A stretch of DNA of 64,000 nt from Vitellaria paradoxa (taxonomy: Eukaryota > Streptophyta > Magnoliopsida > Ericales > Sapotaceae), in assembly GCA_019916065.1 (NCBI GenBank), contig CM034240.1, forward strand, positions 21,003,894 through 21,067,893. The letters are read 5' to 3'. Below are positions 24,285 to 36,157 of the stretch, in pieces. Below the pieces are notes generated by a model that ran no database searches, was not told the origin of the DNA, and was given only the letters and a program-made list of their open reading frames with translations. The stretch's first letter is position 1; each line of letters starts with the position of its first letter. A program made the position numbers and the translations under genes.

Positions 24285-25239
24285 GTTTCAATTCAAGGCT
24301 TTAAGCCTTTATCACGTCCAGCACTCAAACAATTTTTTTTTTTACATTAAATAATTTTTTTCTTAATTCCTAAGATTTTAAAAAAAATTATAAATAATAA
24401 ATTTACCCATATGAGTACACTGCTAATCACACCTTTACTTTAAAAATCAATACCTCTACAATAAAAAATTTAAAGTTTCAATACCTGTATGCCCATTATA
24501 TATATATGTTTATATATATTAAAATTTTGTCTTCTAGCCATGCAATCTGTGAATGATCCCAATTTTTCTTTTTATGTAAATTCCACAATCATGATTTACA
24601 TCAAATAAGACAAAACATGTAAATCCCATTCATGTCCACATTCAACAAATTACCAACAAAAAATGTTCACGTACAGCAACAATGACATTTATTGATTTGA
24701 CTGTGCGCGGCCTGAAAAAGAAAAATGATAATATATATATTTGCATATATACAACATACATTCCGTAAGAAAAATCTACTTCTCTTTATTACTATATATA
24801 TATATATATATATATCACATATGCATCAACGAATACAGCATACAAATAAAAGGAACCGCCCCTTACATCGACTGAAAACGCAGTTCGGCAATTCAGAAAA
24901 ATCACAGTAAAGTTCAAATTTCAGCTGCCGAATCTCTTCCTTCTCTTCTCTTCTCTTCTCTTCTAGGGCTTTATTTAATTTATCAAAAATAAATACAACT
25001 TTATATATTTAAAGTAGAAGAGTTTTAACCCTAACCAACTAATTAATTTCCTACTTCCCATAGATTTAGGAAAATTACACCTTTTTCCTAAAAAATAAAA
25101 ATCTTTTCAAATATACCCTAAAAATTAATCTTTTTAAGTACAACTTAAAATTAAATACCCAAAATTATAAATTATTAAATTTAAATAACGAAATAAACTC
25201 ACTGAATAACTAAATTAAATGAAAATTCGAGTCATTACA
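23055..25239. mobile_element. Solo LTR (about 2.19 kb) with 5-bp duplication
   Basis: It begins TGTCACGCCCCGGGTTTC and ends GAGTCATTACA, flanked by exact ttaag repeats at 23050-23054 and 25240-25244. Ends, length and 5-bp duplication fit an LTR; the absence of any gag-pol makes it a solo LTR. Its ends resemble those of the LTR at 14301, so the two are probably of one broad (gypsy-like) group. (AT)n runs occur at about 24252-24282 and 24795-24815, and TTCTC repeats near 24940. No coding region lies inside. Confidence 0.82.
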
Positions 25240-25420
25240 TTAAGCTTAGTTTAACCAGGGCTACCTTACTATTATCTCGTGATTGGTTTATTAGTATAGA
25301 TTAGGAATGTCTACTCCAAGGTGGTCATTGCTCTGATCGGGGGTAAATATGTAAATGCTATATTGGTGTGCGTGACATCTTTTACTCACTCCTCGAAGTT
25401 ACGAAATTTGGGGCATGACA
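25240..25420. repeat. Right part of an older LTR-like element
   Basis: The bases end GAAATTTGGGGCATGACA, the inverted form of TGTCATGCCCCAAATTTC, a typical long-LTR terminus. With 22850-23049 this looks like an older LTR into which the 23055 element inserted. Its left border was not found. Confidence 0.35.
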
Positions 25421-26847
25421 GGTTTGGCCCAGATCCAATTTATTAATAGTGATCTAGACCTAAAAGACTTGGTTTGAAGACTCGTTAGATCCAGATCCAC
25501 TTGATTCTCTATTATTGGATGGGATATTGGATCTGGGTTAATGATCAATCCAATTGAGACTTGAAAGATCTTTTTCCCCCCCTCTTTTTAGTATGTAATC
25601 CTAAATATCATTTTGTTTCTTACGCCTCTCGACTTTTTCATCAACAAGTCCCATGTTTACCAAAGATAAATGCATACTATTCATATTATGTTCATTGCTT
25701 TTTTAAAAACGTATTAAATTGGTTTCCTTTGTTTTAACGAAAGCATATATTTTTATGTTAAAATTCATTATTATCAAAATTAATTCTTACATAACTACAT
25801 GCTATTTAAAGTTAGATTTATTAGACAAATTATGCCAATTTTGAGTTAGCATATTTGTGTTGAGTCATGTTTGTTTTTTGTTTCAATAATTTCATATTTG
25901 TGTCATGTTCAAGTCATCTTATTATGGTGTGTCTAATATTGTCGTTCTTAGATCTATTGCTCAGTACAAACAAGTTGTAGATGAGAAAAGTGAAGAATGT
26001 GGAGTTCAACATTGGATCTTAATCACTAGGTTGAACAATTTAGTAATTGCAAATACTAAAAAATGCAATTCAAATTCAAGTAGTGCTATATTGCCAAAAA
26101 ATATAACTAGAATGATGTGATATACATGTGTGGCTTATTATTTTTAATAAAATAACGCACCAAAAAAATTATTTTATTACATAAATATCATTATCACATT
26201 ATTTAATCTTACTTTCTCGTAAAAAATTCTCTCGAGAAAGTATTTACCTTTTGAATTCCTATAATATGAATCATCAATTTTTTGTCTAAATCAAAGAACA
26301 ACAATCATTCATGTAGAAAGGTTTTAGAAGAATTCAAGCATTTAAACAAGTACACAAATATAGAACGCGAAAAACAAACTAGGGAAACAGAAACATAGAA
26401 CTGATATAAAAGTAAATAAAACAAGGCAACCCCCTATCATGCTCAAAATCGCCAAGAAGGGATCCAGAAGCTTCGGATAATGAAGAGAGGCTCCTCGTGA
26501 AGAATTTTCCAGACTATAAAATCATTTGTCTCTGGAAATTTTCTGTGACAATATCAAACGGATTTTAAAATATAAAAAGAGTAATTCTATACTACTAGAA
26601 AAAATTATTGGAGAAAAGTTACTAAAAAGAGGTCAAAATTGGTGATCCTTATCATTTTGAATAAAAAATATGAAAATATAATTTAATTGTAAAAAATATT
26701 ATTGCCATATTATTTTAATAATTATTTTTAATAAAATTTTATATTTAAGAAACATTTTCTAAATAAAATAATAATGCTCAAATGAATAATAAATGGAAAT
26801 TATGAAGAATATTAAGAAAACGCACAGCTTTGAGTCAATTTGTTGCG
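25421..26847. other. Intergenic DNA 3' of the PLAC8 gene
   Basis: No gene was recognised. Bases 25905-26120 are open on the plus strand for 71 codons, but the composition is not gene-like and the reading matches nothing known to me. The 3' untranslated region of the minus-strand PLAC8 gene should occupy the right edge; no clear AATAAA was seen on the minus strand in the first 150 bases. Confidence 0.4.
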
Positions 26848-26933
26848 TCAATCCATCATGGTTTCGTTCATTGGTGGCATCAGTACAACTTGCTGTTGTT
26901 GCTGCTGAATCTTAGCTAGGTTTCCATGCCAAC
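26848..26933 (-). CDS. PLAC8 gene exon 4 (terminal)
   Basis: This 86-nt exon completes G358 and encodes WHGNLAKIQQQQQQVVLMPP, MNETMMD and a TGA at 26850-26848. The acceptor is TTTCTAG|GT. GWHGN is the conserved end of plant PLAC8 domains. The tract of six Gln is encoded by mixed CAG/CAA codons. Confidence 0.88.
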
Positions 26934-28600
26934 CTAGAAAGACATTATTCACTAGTAAAATTTTTGGTAAGAGCAAAAATATAATTTTTAATATGAATGA
27001 GTGAAAAAAAAAAAGCAAGAAAGATAAAAAGTATAATTTTAAATAACGAGTGGAAAAAAAATAGGATCTAGATGAAAATTTTCAAGTAGAGGCAATTGCT
27101 CCCACTGGACTTCATCTCCATTCACCCCTTAAATGAAATTCTGATTCGTATGTAGAGAAGCAGAAGGTTCATCAAGTTTGAGAAAGTGAACAAATAAGCA
27201 ATTGAGAAACATAAAAAAAAAAAGAAGAGAAAATGGAAAAAAATTATCCAGTCCTCCCAAATAAGGGCTTACGAAACAAAAAGGGATGACGATTTCTCCA
27301 AAACTCAACTATGATACAATGTTAAAACATTTAACCCAAAACCAATTGGTGAAGAGTAGAGAAGCACATTAATATTTGATAGCACTAATAGAGACTTGAC
27401 ACGTGATTAAACCTCAACCGTTGTTAATGGCCCGGCCATGTATTGAAGTTGTGCTTTGGAAGCATGATGTGAGGTTGGAATCATATCCTGACTAGGTAAA
27501 CATATTTCGATGGAAAAGATATGATCACAATTCAGTTAAGTTACAACTATATAGTTAGAAAACAATTGGAACCATCATGTCTTGTTACCAAAAGAAATAA
27601 GATGGAAAAGACATCTTCTACAAACCATCACATCTCACAAACCCTTTAGGACCCATCACACATGCATTAAATGAACCACAAACTGTCTCTTGTGTGCCAG
27701 AGAAAAGAGGAGATAAGTTGGTTAATAGAGTATTATAGTTAAATCAAAGTACCACTAATCTTCATTTTTTATACCTATAAACACCAAAATGCATATGTAC
27801 AATTAAGATACACTCACTTATGATCATCTACTTTCTCTTTAAATACTTGTGCTTTTTTATCTAACTTGATTTTTGGAGAGTCCTTGGTTGAGAGCCCCGG
27901 ACCACTTTCCTTTCACTATTTTTGTATTTTAAGGTGCTAATTTGGAGAGAGAGAATTAAATAGCGTGAGGAGTAAGTATGATATATTTTTATACTCCTTA
28001 TATACAGTACTCCACTAGTTTGAAAGATATTAATTTATTAATCCGAGATGAATGCTAACAAATAGAAGAAGTTGATTATCAATTACTCGGATGATTTTTG
28101 GTAGCATCAAGAGCATGGTCCACCGTTGGTTTCCATGATAAATGTTGCGTACTACCTTCGTATTGTTAACCTAATCATTTTTGTAAACAATTTCACCGTA
28201 AGGGTGTGTTTAGAGTTATATAAAATTGTATAAAATAGTATAAAATTGTAAAAGTAATGTCTCGTAATTCATATAATAAGTAAAAATTTTAAATTTTACT
28301 GTCTCGTAATTCGTGTTTATAGAAATTTGTAGGATTTTATTTTATTTATTTTTAGAGTGAATCAATATAATATGTGTGTCCGTGTTTATAGATGTGCTCC
28401 TAAATTATTTCCAAACCATCGGAGGGTTAGACAGGCCACTGTATTTTGAAACTTTCAATTTCTTTTTTTTTTTTTTAACTTTCATGAGTCTACAAATATT
28501 TATTTGAAAAATTTATTCACTGACCGCAAGCAAATTATAAATCTCAATTAAAAGTTTTTCGTGTGGGAATCAAGTAAGATAAAGTTAGTGGCACCAGATC

Positions 28601-28631
<31 letters not shown>

Positions 28632-30980
28632 AATAAAATGGCTACACAAAAAATAAAGTACATTTGTAAGAAATTTTAGAAAGTTCCCGTATGGTTTTTG
28701 GCTCTACTAGGTAGATTTATATGGTATATATATATCTCTGTACAATTATAGTTATTTTATAAGGTAAATGCTGTAAAATAAGAACCAAGGGTCACGTGCT
28801 CTCCTTTAATATCTTTTTTTTTTTTTTTTGGTTCTCTTTAGATGAAAGATTAAAACTATCTCTGGTAAAATACTCTTGCATATATGTATTTTTAGAAGGA
28901 AAGGCCTGTATTTTTGCGTATTTTATCTTAATTTATGTTTTTTAACTTCAAATTAATCATGACAGCAATGAAATTATTTTTTTTTTTGGTAGTTACAATT
29001 AAATTATCTTGCTATTTCAAGAAGTACCGTATGCTATATATTATTTTAATATTTCAAGAAGAACCGTATGTTATATATTATCTTGATATTTCAAGAAGTA
29101 CCGTATGTTATATATTATCTTGATATTTCAAGAAGTACCGTATGTTATATATTCTTTAATTATACAAACATGATATCAAATCACTACTTATAAATTCTAT
29201 ACCATACTGCTCTGTATTTTATTAATCTATGTAAAGTGATGGACAATTTTGAACTTTTGAAAAAGTATTGATAATATCAATCTAGTATAATTTTATTAAA
29301 AAATTCGAATATTTTTTTAATTTATAAAAACTCCCCCTCCTATTTTCTTTTTTTTTTTCTTTTATGAAGTCCCAACTGTTCTTCACATATAATTTTTTAA
29401 CCTCGCACACCTGCTTTACGAGTCTACCACTAATGGTTCAACATCAAGTCGTGTGTATATGACTAGGCTGGAGTTGGCTTTCCTTAATTTCAACTCCATT
29501 AATTAACCCTATGCGAACCTAGCCCATTCAAGTGGTCTTATTATTGCAATTACCTTAACCAGAGAAACAGAGATGTTTTAAAACTGCACGTGCCATATTT
29601 TCAACACAAAGTCCTTGACAAGCGTAATTCTGTAAAGTCTTGTGGCAAATCCAATCAAAATCTTAGTTAAATTAGGAATGCTATTCAAGTTTCCTAAAGT
29701 GATGCAAATTGAAGATTTGAAGAATTTTGAACAATTAAGGAGATAAAGTTAATCGAGTTGACCAAGATTTTGAAGAATTCTAATTGGTGTGAAGGATTAC
29801 AAAACCTAATGGAATTCGGACGCAGATTTCTGGAACGTGAATGAAATTCCAGTGTACCTCGCAGGCACGGCGCGGGGAGCTCGTGGGTGCGCTCTAAGCA
29901 CGCAGGCAGCCCGAAGGGAGCGTGCGGGTGCGCCAAGGTATCTCAGAAATTCCAGTGAGGTCCACAGGCTGGAGGATGGGAGCGCGATGGTGCGCCAGTG
30001 TTATTTTCTAAAGCATAAAAATTCCAGTGCAGGTCGCAGGCTGGAGGATGGGAGCGCGAGGGATCGAGTTATGAATATTTTGTTCGGATTCAATTTCCTA
30101 TTTTGCCAAACTAGGGCAACTTTGTAATCCTATATATATGTGAAACCAACTCTGTAATTGTGAGAGATGGGAGAACATATTATAGGGACCTAGAGAAAGA
30201 GTCTTTGAGTATTGAGAGCTTTCATGTTCTTTCTCTAAATTCGTCTTGTATTTTCTTTTCACTTTCTGTGTGAGGCAGAAAGCCTGCTTGTAGGGTTTGT
30301 CGAGTGATTCGAGCAAGAGTGACGAAAGGATTCGTGCGAGTGATTCGTAGAGAGTCTGAGTAGAGTCTTGTAACCCGTTGATAGTGGGATTGTAAATAGA
30401 GGTTTTTCTCACTGTGATAGGGTTTCCTCGTTATTCTCTTGTGTGATTACTTTCGTTGTGTGTGTGATTGTGTGAGTTTGGAATTTTCAAATTCAACTAC
30501 ACACATTTTTTTTTAGTTGGTACTACACACATTATCCCACACAAAATAATTCGATAGCACCTACAAACAATACACGCATCTATATCTCTATATCTATATT
30601 AATAATTAAAGTCTAACACCAGTAATTTGGAAATTTAATTTATTGATGTGGTAAAAAGAATTTTTATTTCGTAAATTACCCATAAATAGTAAAATCATTG
30701 AAATTTAATTCAATTATACAGTAGATTGATTTTTGAATTAGTCGTTTTATAAACTCGAAATTTTATCCAAAAGTTGTTCTAAGATTTTTCTTGTTAAAAT
30801 TTTGTATTTTGCTCTCTAAAATTTTGTATTTTGCTCTTTTCATAATTGATTGTGATTATTCTCTATAGCACATTTTTAGTTTGGTTATATGGTCGTCTAT
30901 GTACACCAAAGAAACTCTTCTTAAAATTAAGACCTCAATAATTTATTATCTTAGAGTTAAGCGGATCTAATATGCATGTA

Positions 30981-31011
<31 letters not shown>

Positions 31012-34000
31012 ATTTAGTGTGCGTTTGGAGTAATAAAAAATAAAAAAAAAAGAGATAAAACGTTATTTGAGGTAAAGAATAGCGTTTGGCATTTTTTTTT
31101 CAAATTGTGTTTTTTGAGATGAACAGTGCCCGAATCGTTAGAACGGTTTCCCAAATCCGTTTTAACGGATTCAAAAAATCACTACTTATTGTTCTACATA
31201 ATAGTTCTACTCTCTTTCTCAGCAATAGTAAACTATTAGAACGATTTTTCAAATCTATTCTAACAGATTCAAAAAATTCATACAGTGCCAAATTGTTTGA
31301 ACGGTTTTCCAAATCCATTCTAACGGATTTAAAAAATCGTGTAAAATAGCGACAATGGTATTTGTTTGAAATTTTTTGACTCGAAGAATATGATTGTCAA
31401 AAAAAATTACTCACTCAGTTAACCTTTTTCTGAATTTTTTATTTTTTTAACAAAATATTGAAATTTTTTGAAATTAGTAAAGAGGGGAAAATGTAAATGT
31501 ATAATAGAAAATTTTAATGATTTATAAAGATTATTAGAGATTTATATATATATATTTTATTGCCAATTCAAATGGTGCCTTAATAAGTTTAATTGATTCA
31601 TATGAGAGTAGGAACGTACCTATCGAAGGCTCGAAGCCCCCGTACTTAAGCTCTCTATATTCTTGAGAAAGAGCGCACCACTCACAGAAGCAGTGAGTTA
31701 ACCAATCCGACGCCGGCGACTCAAGGAGCCCGTATTGGGTCCTTAGCCTTGTGCGGTATGAGCACGAGATCAGAAACGGCAATCCGATGAAGAAGGTAAT
31801 CAAACCATAGAGCATCCCACTTGTGGCACATGCTGTACATTTATATACACATCATTAATTACATATTTCGGGCTCGGTTCAGTATCCCGGTCTCGTTTCT
31901 TGGAATTATGGTTGATTATTTTATTCCTGGCGTCTTTTGTTAAAATTAGAACCAAACAAATAAAAAATATCCGAAATCATCGGACCGATGTTTTTGATTG
32001 CTTTAGAATTTCAAATTAACGTATCGTTAAATTATGTATTTATACATCTATATATAAAAATTAAAAAGTTATTTATTTTTTATATTTTAAATTAATTGAA
32101 TTTAAGAACAGTTATTTAAAATTTTATATTTCTTTCCTTCTCTTTATATTTTACATTTCAGGGATATTTGGTTGATAAAAAATGAGGTAAAAAGTACAAT
32201 AAAAGTAAAAAAGATGTGACATAAAGGTGAAATGTAGAAAATTTTGATTGGAGAAAAGTACAAAAAGTAGTTAAAATTGTTGAGTTTTGGTGGTACCAAA
32301 CAAGGCCTTCGTTTGTTTTGAATTTCCTTTTATTTTCTCTCACAAAAATCTTCAATCTAAACTCACATTTGAGAACATATATTTAAAGCCAATTTTCTTA
32401 TATTAATAGTAATATCTCAAATCAGCCTCTTATGTTACATAATTAAGGAATAGAAAATAATATTCTGTGAGAAAAAAATATCAGAAACTTTTTATTAAAA
32501 TAATGCGAAATAATGGTTTTAAGTGTAATAAAAAATATTTTAATAAATTTATATTTTTAAATAATAAACTCATGAATATGTCACATCAATCTGATAAAAA
32601 AATTTTTAATAACTTTTATTTTTTTTTCCATTTAGTAGAATAAAAATCCTTTAAGCTTTATTTTTACTTACAAGTGGTGCCGCCGTCAATAATTTCTGCA
32701 ATCTGCCCGAATGTCACGCATGGGAAGCACGCAGTCACCAGAGCTGCGAAACAGAGGGAGCGTTTGGCAACGAAATGTTTCGGGAAAAAAATATTAACTT
32801 TTAATTTTTGAGCGTTTAATAAGTTACTAATTTTTTTTATTTTTTTATTTTTTTAGTAATTTCTTATCAAAAAATGGTTAAAATTATTAAAAATTATTAA
32901 AAATTGTCAAAAATTTTATCAAACACCTAAAAGTTACAAAAAATTACTAAAAATTGTTCAAAATTGCTATCCATTTTACTAAACAAACCAAAATTATAAC
33001 TAACAATTTTTAACAAAAAATACCAAAATTTATCCAAAATTATGCCTCTAAATACCCTCAAAACATGTATAAAACAACAAATTAAGTGTTGCTTCTTAAT
33101 TTGATGTTTGTTTCCGTTATGAATTATACAGCAAGTTTGTACAAAATTAGAGAACCTCATAAAAATTAAAAGGTATACCTGAATCATCGATGCGTGATAA
33201 GAATTAAAATTCTATCAAAATAATATTTGCAACGACAATTTTGTAAATAAATTCTATTTTTAGATTTTTTCTGCTTTGAAATAATATGTTCGGATTTTGC
33301 AACTCAATCACAAACTCAAGATCGAGAACAAACCCGAGACCGAGATATCTCTATACGGTGTGTTTGTGATTTTTTTTATTAAATGTATATTTTTTAATTT
33401 TAAATAAATTATCAAATAAATTTAAAATAAAAATATTAAAACACTAGTAAAATAGTAGATAGCTTTAATGGCATTTAAGTAGTTAAATAATTTATAATTA
33501 AATGAAATTTAAAAAAAATATAAAGATAGTAGATGATTAAAAAAAAGCATTTAAAGAATACTAAAAAATATAAAATTAAGTTACTTAATTAAGTGAGAGT
33601 TACTAAAAAAAATTCTTTTAATCTACGTAAGACTTAGACATACAACTTTTTATTTTTTTGTTTTTGTGAATTGTTTATTTATTAACTCACTTGAATACTT
33701 AAAATATAATTCGTATGAACAAACAAACTCTATCTTTATTTATATTCTTTCACCTTTATAAAAAGATTGATTTGATCCAACAGTATAAATTTTCCCTATA
33801 GAATCATTTCCTAAAATATTTAAGATATTTAAAATACTCATCGATATTTTTACTACTCTTTACAATATTCAAAAAACTTTCTATAAACTCTCGTAGGTTC
33901 AATAATACTCTAGTTTATAATATTTATAATATTCTAAAATATTCGAGACACTTTTTAAAAATTCTCTTAGTTTCTCAAATATTATAAAAATATATAAAAT

Positions 34001-36134
34001 ACTTCAGTGAGTTTTAAAAAATTTCAGATCATAACAAGATATGTTTTATTATTTTTATTTCCTATAAAGTATATTTTAAGAAAATATTCTCTAAATTAAA
34101 TATATTTATTTATTTAAAAAAAAATAAAATATGTGAAGAATGACTAAATTAAATGCAGATTTGATTGTTTCTTTAGGAAGAAAAAAAAAAAAAGAAATTA
34201 AAGGGAAAGTAAAACAAATTAGGATTCTTTTATTTATATTTTTTTTCTTTTTATTCACTCCAAATCCAAAAATCAAACAATCAAACATAAAAGTAGAAGA
34301 AAATTTTATTTCTTTTAATTTATCTTCTCTCCAGATTATAGTAACATAAGTATTTTTTATTTTTAAATTTTTTTTATCAAAAATAGTTTTATTTGCAAAA
34401 AAAAAAAATTAGTCATAATTTTGCTAATTTATTTCAAAACAAAATATTTTTGAAATGTATTTTTTTCATATTTTTTTGAAAAACATTTTTTAAAAATTAT
34501 TTACATGGTAATAAACCGTGGCTTTATCAAAAGAAAATATTATCAAAAAGTAAAATTTATCTTCAAGCGATCACAGTAATTTTTTGTTAAAGAAAGATAT
34601 ATTGCAGAAATGTGTAAATAAATAACACATAATAAATTAATGATAATTAGTTTTAAATAATATTTAAGTAAATAATTAGTTTTAAATGATATTTAAAAAA
34701 GATAAAAAAAATGTAAAAGTGATAGGTTCCAGGGGCTGTGTAAAAATGAACTGTGTTGATAAATTTTGTTGATTTTCTCTAGATGACTTAATTGTTCTAA
34801 TTTAACTTAATTTTTTCTAAATAATTTAATGATTATTTAATGATTTAAATAATTTAATGGTGCAAATTTTAATGATATGCATCAGCACTATTCATTTTTA
34901 CATTTCAGCTGATGTAATGCATTTTGAACTGCAATCCTCTAAAATCCAAAAGTAGTGGGTGGTTGAAAATGATATTCAAAAAATAGCAAATAGGCAAAAT
35001 TAAATTTAATGGTAGTTACTAAAAAAAAATTCTTTTTATATTATTATAAAAAGTATCAGTAATTATGTGAAGTTGAGGGGTATTAGTTGAAAAAAGTAAA
35101 AAAAATTATTCTAAATTTAAAATTTCATTAAATTTGAGATTTCATCCTATGCTATTATTGTTTCACCCATATAATAGATTTCTATTTTTTTTTTTAATTT
35201 TTTTGAGAAGAATAACTATTTGTTTTAGGGATAAATTGTTTTCTGTCCATGCAATAGTGTTTGAATCACATCAGGAGTAATAGGATGAGATTTCATTCCC
35301 ATGTTCACATGCATGCATAGAGAGAGAAGAAAGGGAAAAAACCACACCATTTTCAGGGTCATCGAGGCAATCAAATAGCCCAGTACTCCAGCCGCTTGTG
35401 CCCGGCGGCAACGGGAACCCAGGTGCAACGTTACCGTTGGGCTTAAGCGGAGAAGGCTGCATCGTGGGTGCGAACATAGCCATCTGGGGCGGTGGTGATG
35501 CAAACTGCGCTGCATTATTACAATGTGGAGGTGGCTGCTGCAGGTAGGTGGCCTGAGGCGGTGGCGGCGGAGGGAATTGCACCGCCTGTGAAGGTGGTGG
35601 CGGAAATTGCACAGCCTGGGTTTGAGGAGGAGGAGGATAGCTTCTAGGTGGTATCCTTGTTTGTGGGTTTTGTGGTGGGTATGAGACAGCAGGCTGCTGA
35701 TTTTGTGGGATTTGGGGTCGAAATTGTACAGGCTGAGTTGCTTGCAATTGTGGGTTTTGAGGAAAAGCTTGTGGTGGTGGTGGTGGCTGCTGAAAGGTTT
35801 GTTGTTGGGATTGTGGTGGTGGTTGGAACTGTTGTTGGGTTTGTATTTCAGTAGTATGTGGGTTTTGAGGGAAAGCTTGTGGTGGTGGTGGTGGCGGCGG
35901 CTGCTGAAAGGTTTGTTGTTGGGATTGTGGTGGTGGTTGGAACTGTTGCTGGGTTTGTATTTCAGTTGTACTTCCGATTGGGTTTGATGTTGAATCGTAT
36001 TGATAGCTGCTCTCTTGGTGGTAAGTTTCAACATTGAAAACATCATACGGTGGTGGTGGCGGCGGCGGTTGATGAACATCATCAGCCTCAGTCACTTGGT
36101 CGTAAGAAGATGGGTCTACTTGGGGACGTCCCAT
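26848..36134 (-). CDS. PLAC8-domain membrane protein with Pro/Gln-rich N-terminus (four exons, 385 aa)
   Basis: Exons 36134-35348, 32743-32672, 31832-31620 and 26933-26848 join in frame (787+72+213+86 = 1158 nt) with GT-AG introns. Residues 1-245 are rich in Pro and Gln, including a tandem 35-37 residue duplication (56-92 and 94-128). The PLAC8 domain runs from about 248 (GWSTGLFDCLDDPENA) through CFPCVTFGQIAEIIDGG (268-284), a hydrophobic segment (about 293-310) and HCFCEWCALSQEYRELK (333-349) to GFEPSIGWHGN (352-362). The tail is Q-rich and ends MPPMNETMMD. Plant PLAC8 proteins are small membrane proteins linked to metal (Cd, Zn) tolerance, calcium flux or organ-size control; the substrate here is unknown. 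At 385 residues it is about twice the usual length, all from the N-terminal extension. Ser342 replaces the usual second Cys of CALCQEYREL. Confidence 0.92.
29001..29156. repeat. 37-bp tandem repeat, about 3.7 copies
   Basis: CAAGAAGTACCGTATGTTAT begins at 29018, 29055, 29092 and 29129, an exact 37-bp period with few substitutions. The low divergence suggests a recent expansion within the intron. Confidence 0.9.
29640..30510 (+). repeat. LTR-like block with GC-rich direct repeats
   Basis: Bases 29845-30065 contain repeated phrases AAATTCCAGTG, CAGGCTGGAGGATGGGAGCG and GTGCGCCA. Then comes TATA-like sequence (ctatatatatgtg, about 30131) and a stretch typical of a retrotransposon R/U5 region, ending TTCAACTACACACA. 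Clean ends, target duplication and a partner copy are missing, so a solo copia LTR is only a suggestion. Confidence 0.4.
31141..31340. repeat. Three copies of a GAACGGTTTTCCAAATCC repeat
   Basis: Copies of about 40 bp start at 31141, 31239 and 31299 and share GAACG(G/A)TTT(T/C)CCAAATC and TAACGGATTCAAAAAATC. The spacing is uneven (98 and 60 bp). No terminal inverted repeats were proven around them. Confidence 0.7.
31620..31832 (-). CDS. PLAC8 gene exon 3
   Basis: This 213-nt exon encodes SCATSGMLYGLITFFIGLPF, LISCSYRTRLRTQYGLLESP and the CFCEWCALSQEYRELK motif, ending GFEPSI. The acceptor is GTACAG|CA and the donor ATAG|GTACGT. Reading past the donor gives a long nonsense tail, while splicing to 26933 gives the family ending GWHGN. 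Confidence 0.92.
31833..32671 (-). other. PLAC8 intron 2
   Basis: This is an AT-rich 839-bp intron. Bases about 32158-32312 may be a small MITE: GGGATATTTGGTTGATA on the left and TACCAAACAAGGCC on the right are roughly inverted. No target duplication was found, so this stays weak. Confidence 0.7.
32672..32743 (-). CDS. PLAC8 gene exon 2
   Basis: This 72-nt exon encodes LVTACFPCVTFGQIAEIIDG and then GTT. The acceptor is TTTCGCAG|CT and the donor ACTT|GTAAGT, both strong. It contributes the FPC variant of the PLAC8 Cys motif. It was found by family match, not by reading-frame length. Confidence 0.92.
32744..35347 (-). other. PLAC8 intron 1 (2.6 kb)
   Basis: This intron is extremely AT-rich, with many A and T homopolymers and AAAATTATTAAAAATT-like runs near 32870-32960. 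No gene or clear mobile element was seen. Short open frames here have low-complexity K/N/F/I composition and are not genes. Confidence 0.75.
35348..36134 (-). CDS. PLAC8 gene exon 1
   Basis: It starts with MGRPQVDPSSYDQ and gives 262 codons plus one base. It carries the whole Pro/Gln-rich region and the first PLAC8 motif, STGLFDCLDDPEN. The donor is AATG|GTGTGG at 35348/35347. Reading through it gives only a short unrelated tail, whereas splicing to 32743 restores the family sequence (PEN-A-LVTACFPC), which decides the exon end. The start ATG is the first in frame downstream of a TATA motif and lies just after a (GA)n leader tract. Confidence 0.92.
35751..35969 (-). repeat. Tandem duplication inside PLAC8 exon 1
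   Basis: Bases 35859-35969 and 35751-35855 encode two copies of TTEIQTQQQFQPPPQSQQQT plus FQQ, a Pro run and QAFPQNP. They differ by two Pro codons and about three base changes, with one His codon between them. This points to a recent in-frame duplication. Confidence 0.9.
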
Positions 36135-36157
36135 TTCCGATCCTTTCTTCTCTTCTT

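Larger units (their letters stand above)
26934..31619 (-). other. PLAC8 intron 3 (4.7 kb)
   Basis: This large intron holds a 37-bp tandem repeat (29001-29156), an LTR-like GC-richer block (about 29640-30510), a three-copy repeat (31141-31340) and a Helitron-like TCTATATTAATAATTAAAG start near 30591. No second gene was recognised inside it. Confidence 0.75.

Noticed and set aside
29837..30127. A 96-codon GC-rich frame in PLAC8 intron 3
   Set aside because: It coincides with short direct repeats in an LTR-like block, and the translated sequence (GAR/GRRLEDGSA repeats) follows the DNA repeats.
31534..31619. Extension of PLAC8 exon 3 to the stop at 31534
   Set aside because: The added residues are unrelated to the family, whereas the GTACGT donor at 31619 joined to 26933 restores the conserved GWHGN ending in phase.
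35648..35987. Long plus-strand open frames (Trp/Leu- and Val-rich) opposite the PLAC8 exon
   Set aside because: They are antisense shadows of CAA/CCA/CCACCA codons in the Pro/Gln-rich exon; composition is forced by the repeat and no promoter or splice context supports them.
35225..36082. A 285-codon His/Asn-rich minus-strand frame overlapping PLAC8 exon 1
   Set aside because: It is the +1-type shadow of the same repeat. Only the other frame continues into the PLAC8 motif STGLFDCLDDPEN and splices correctly.
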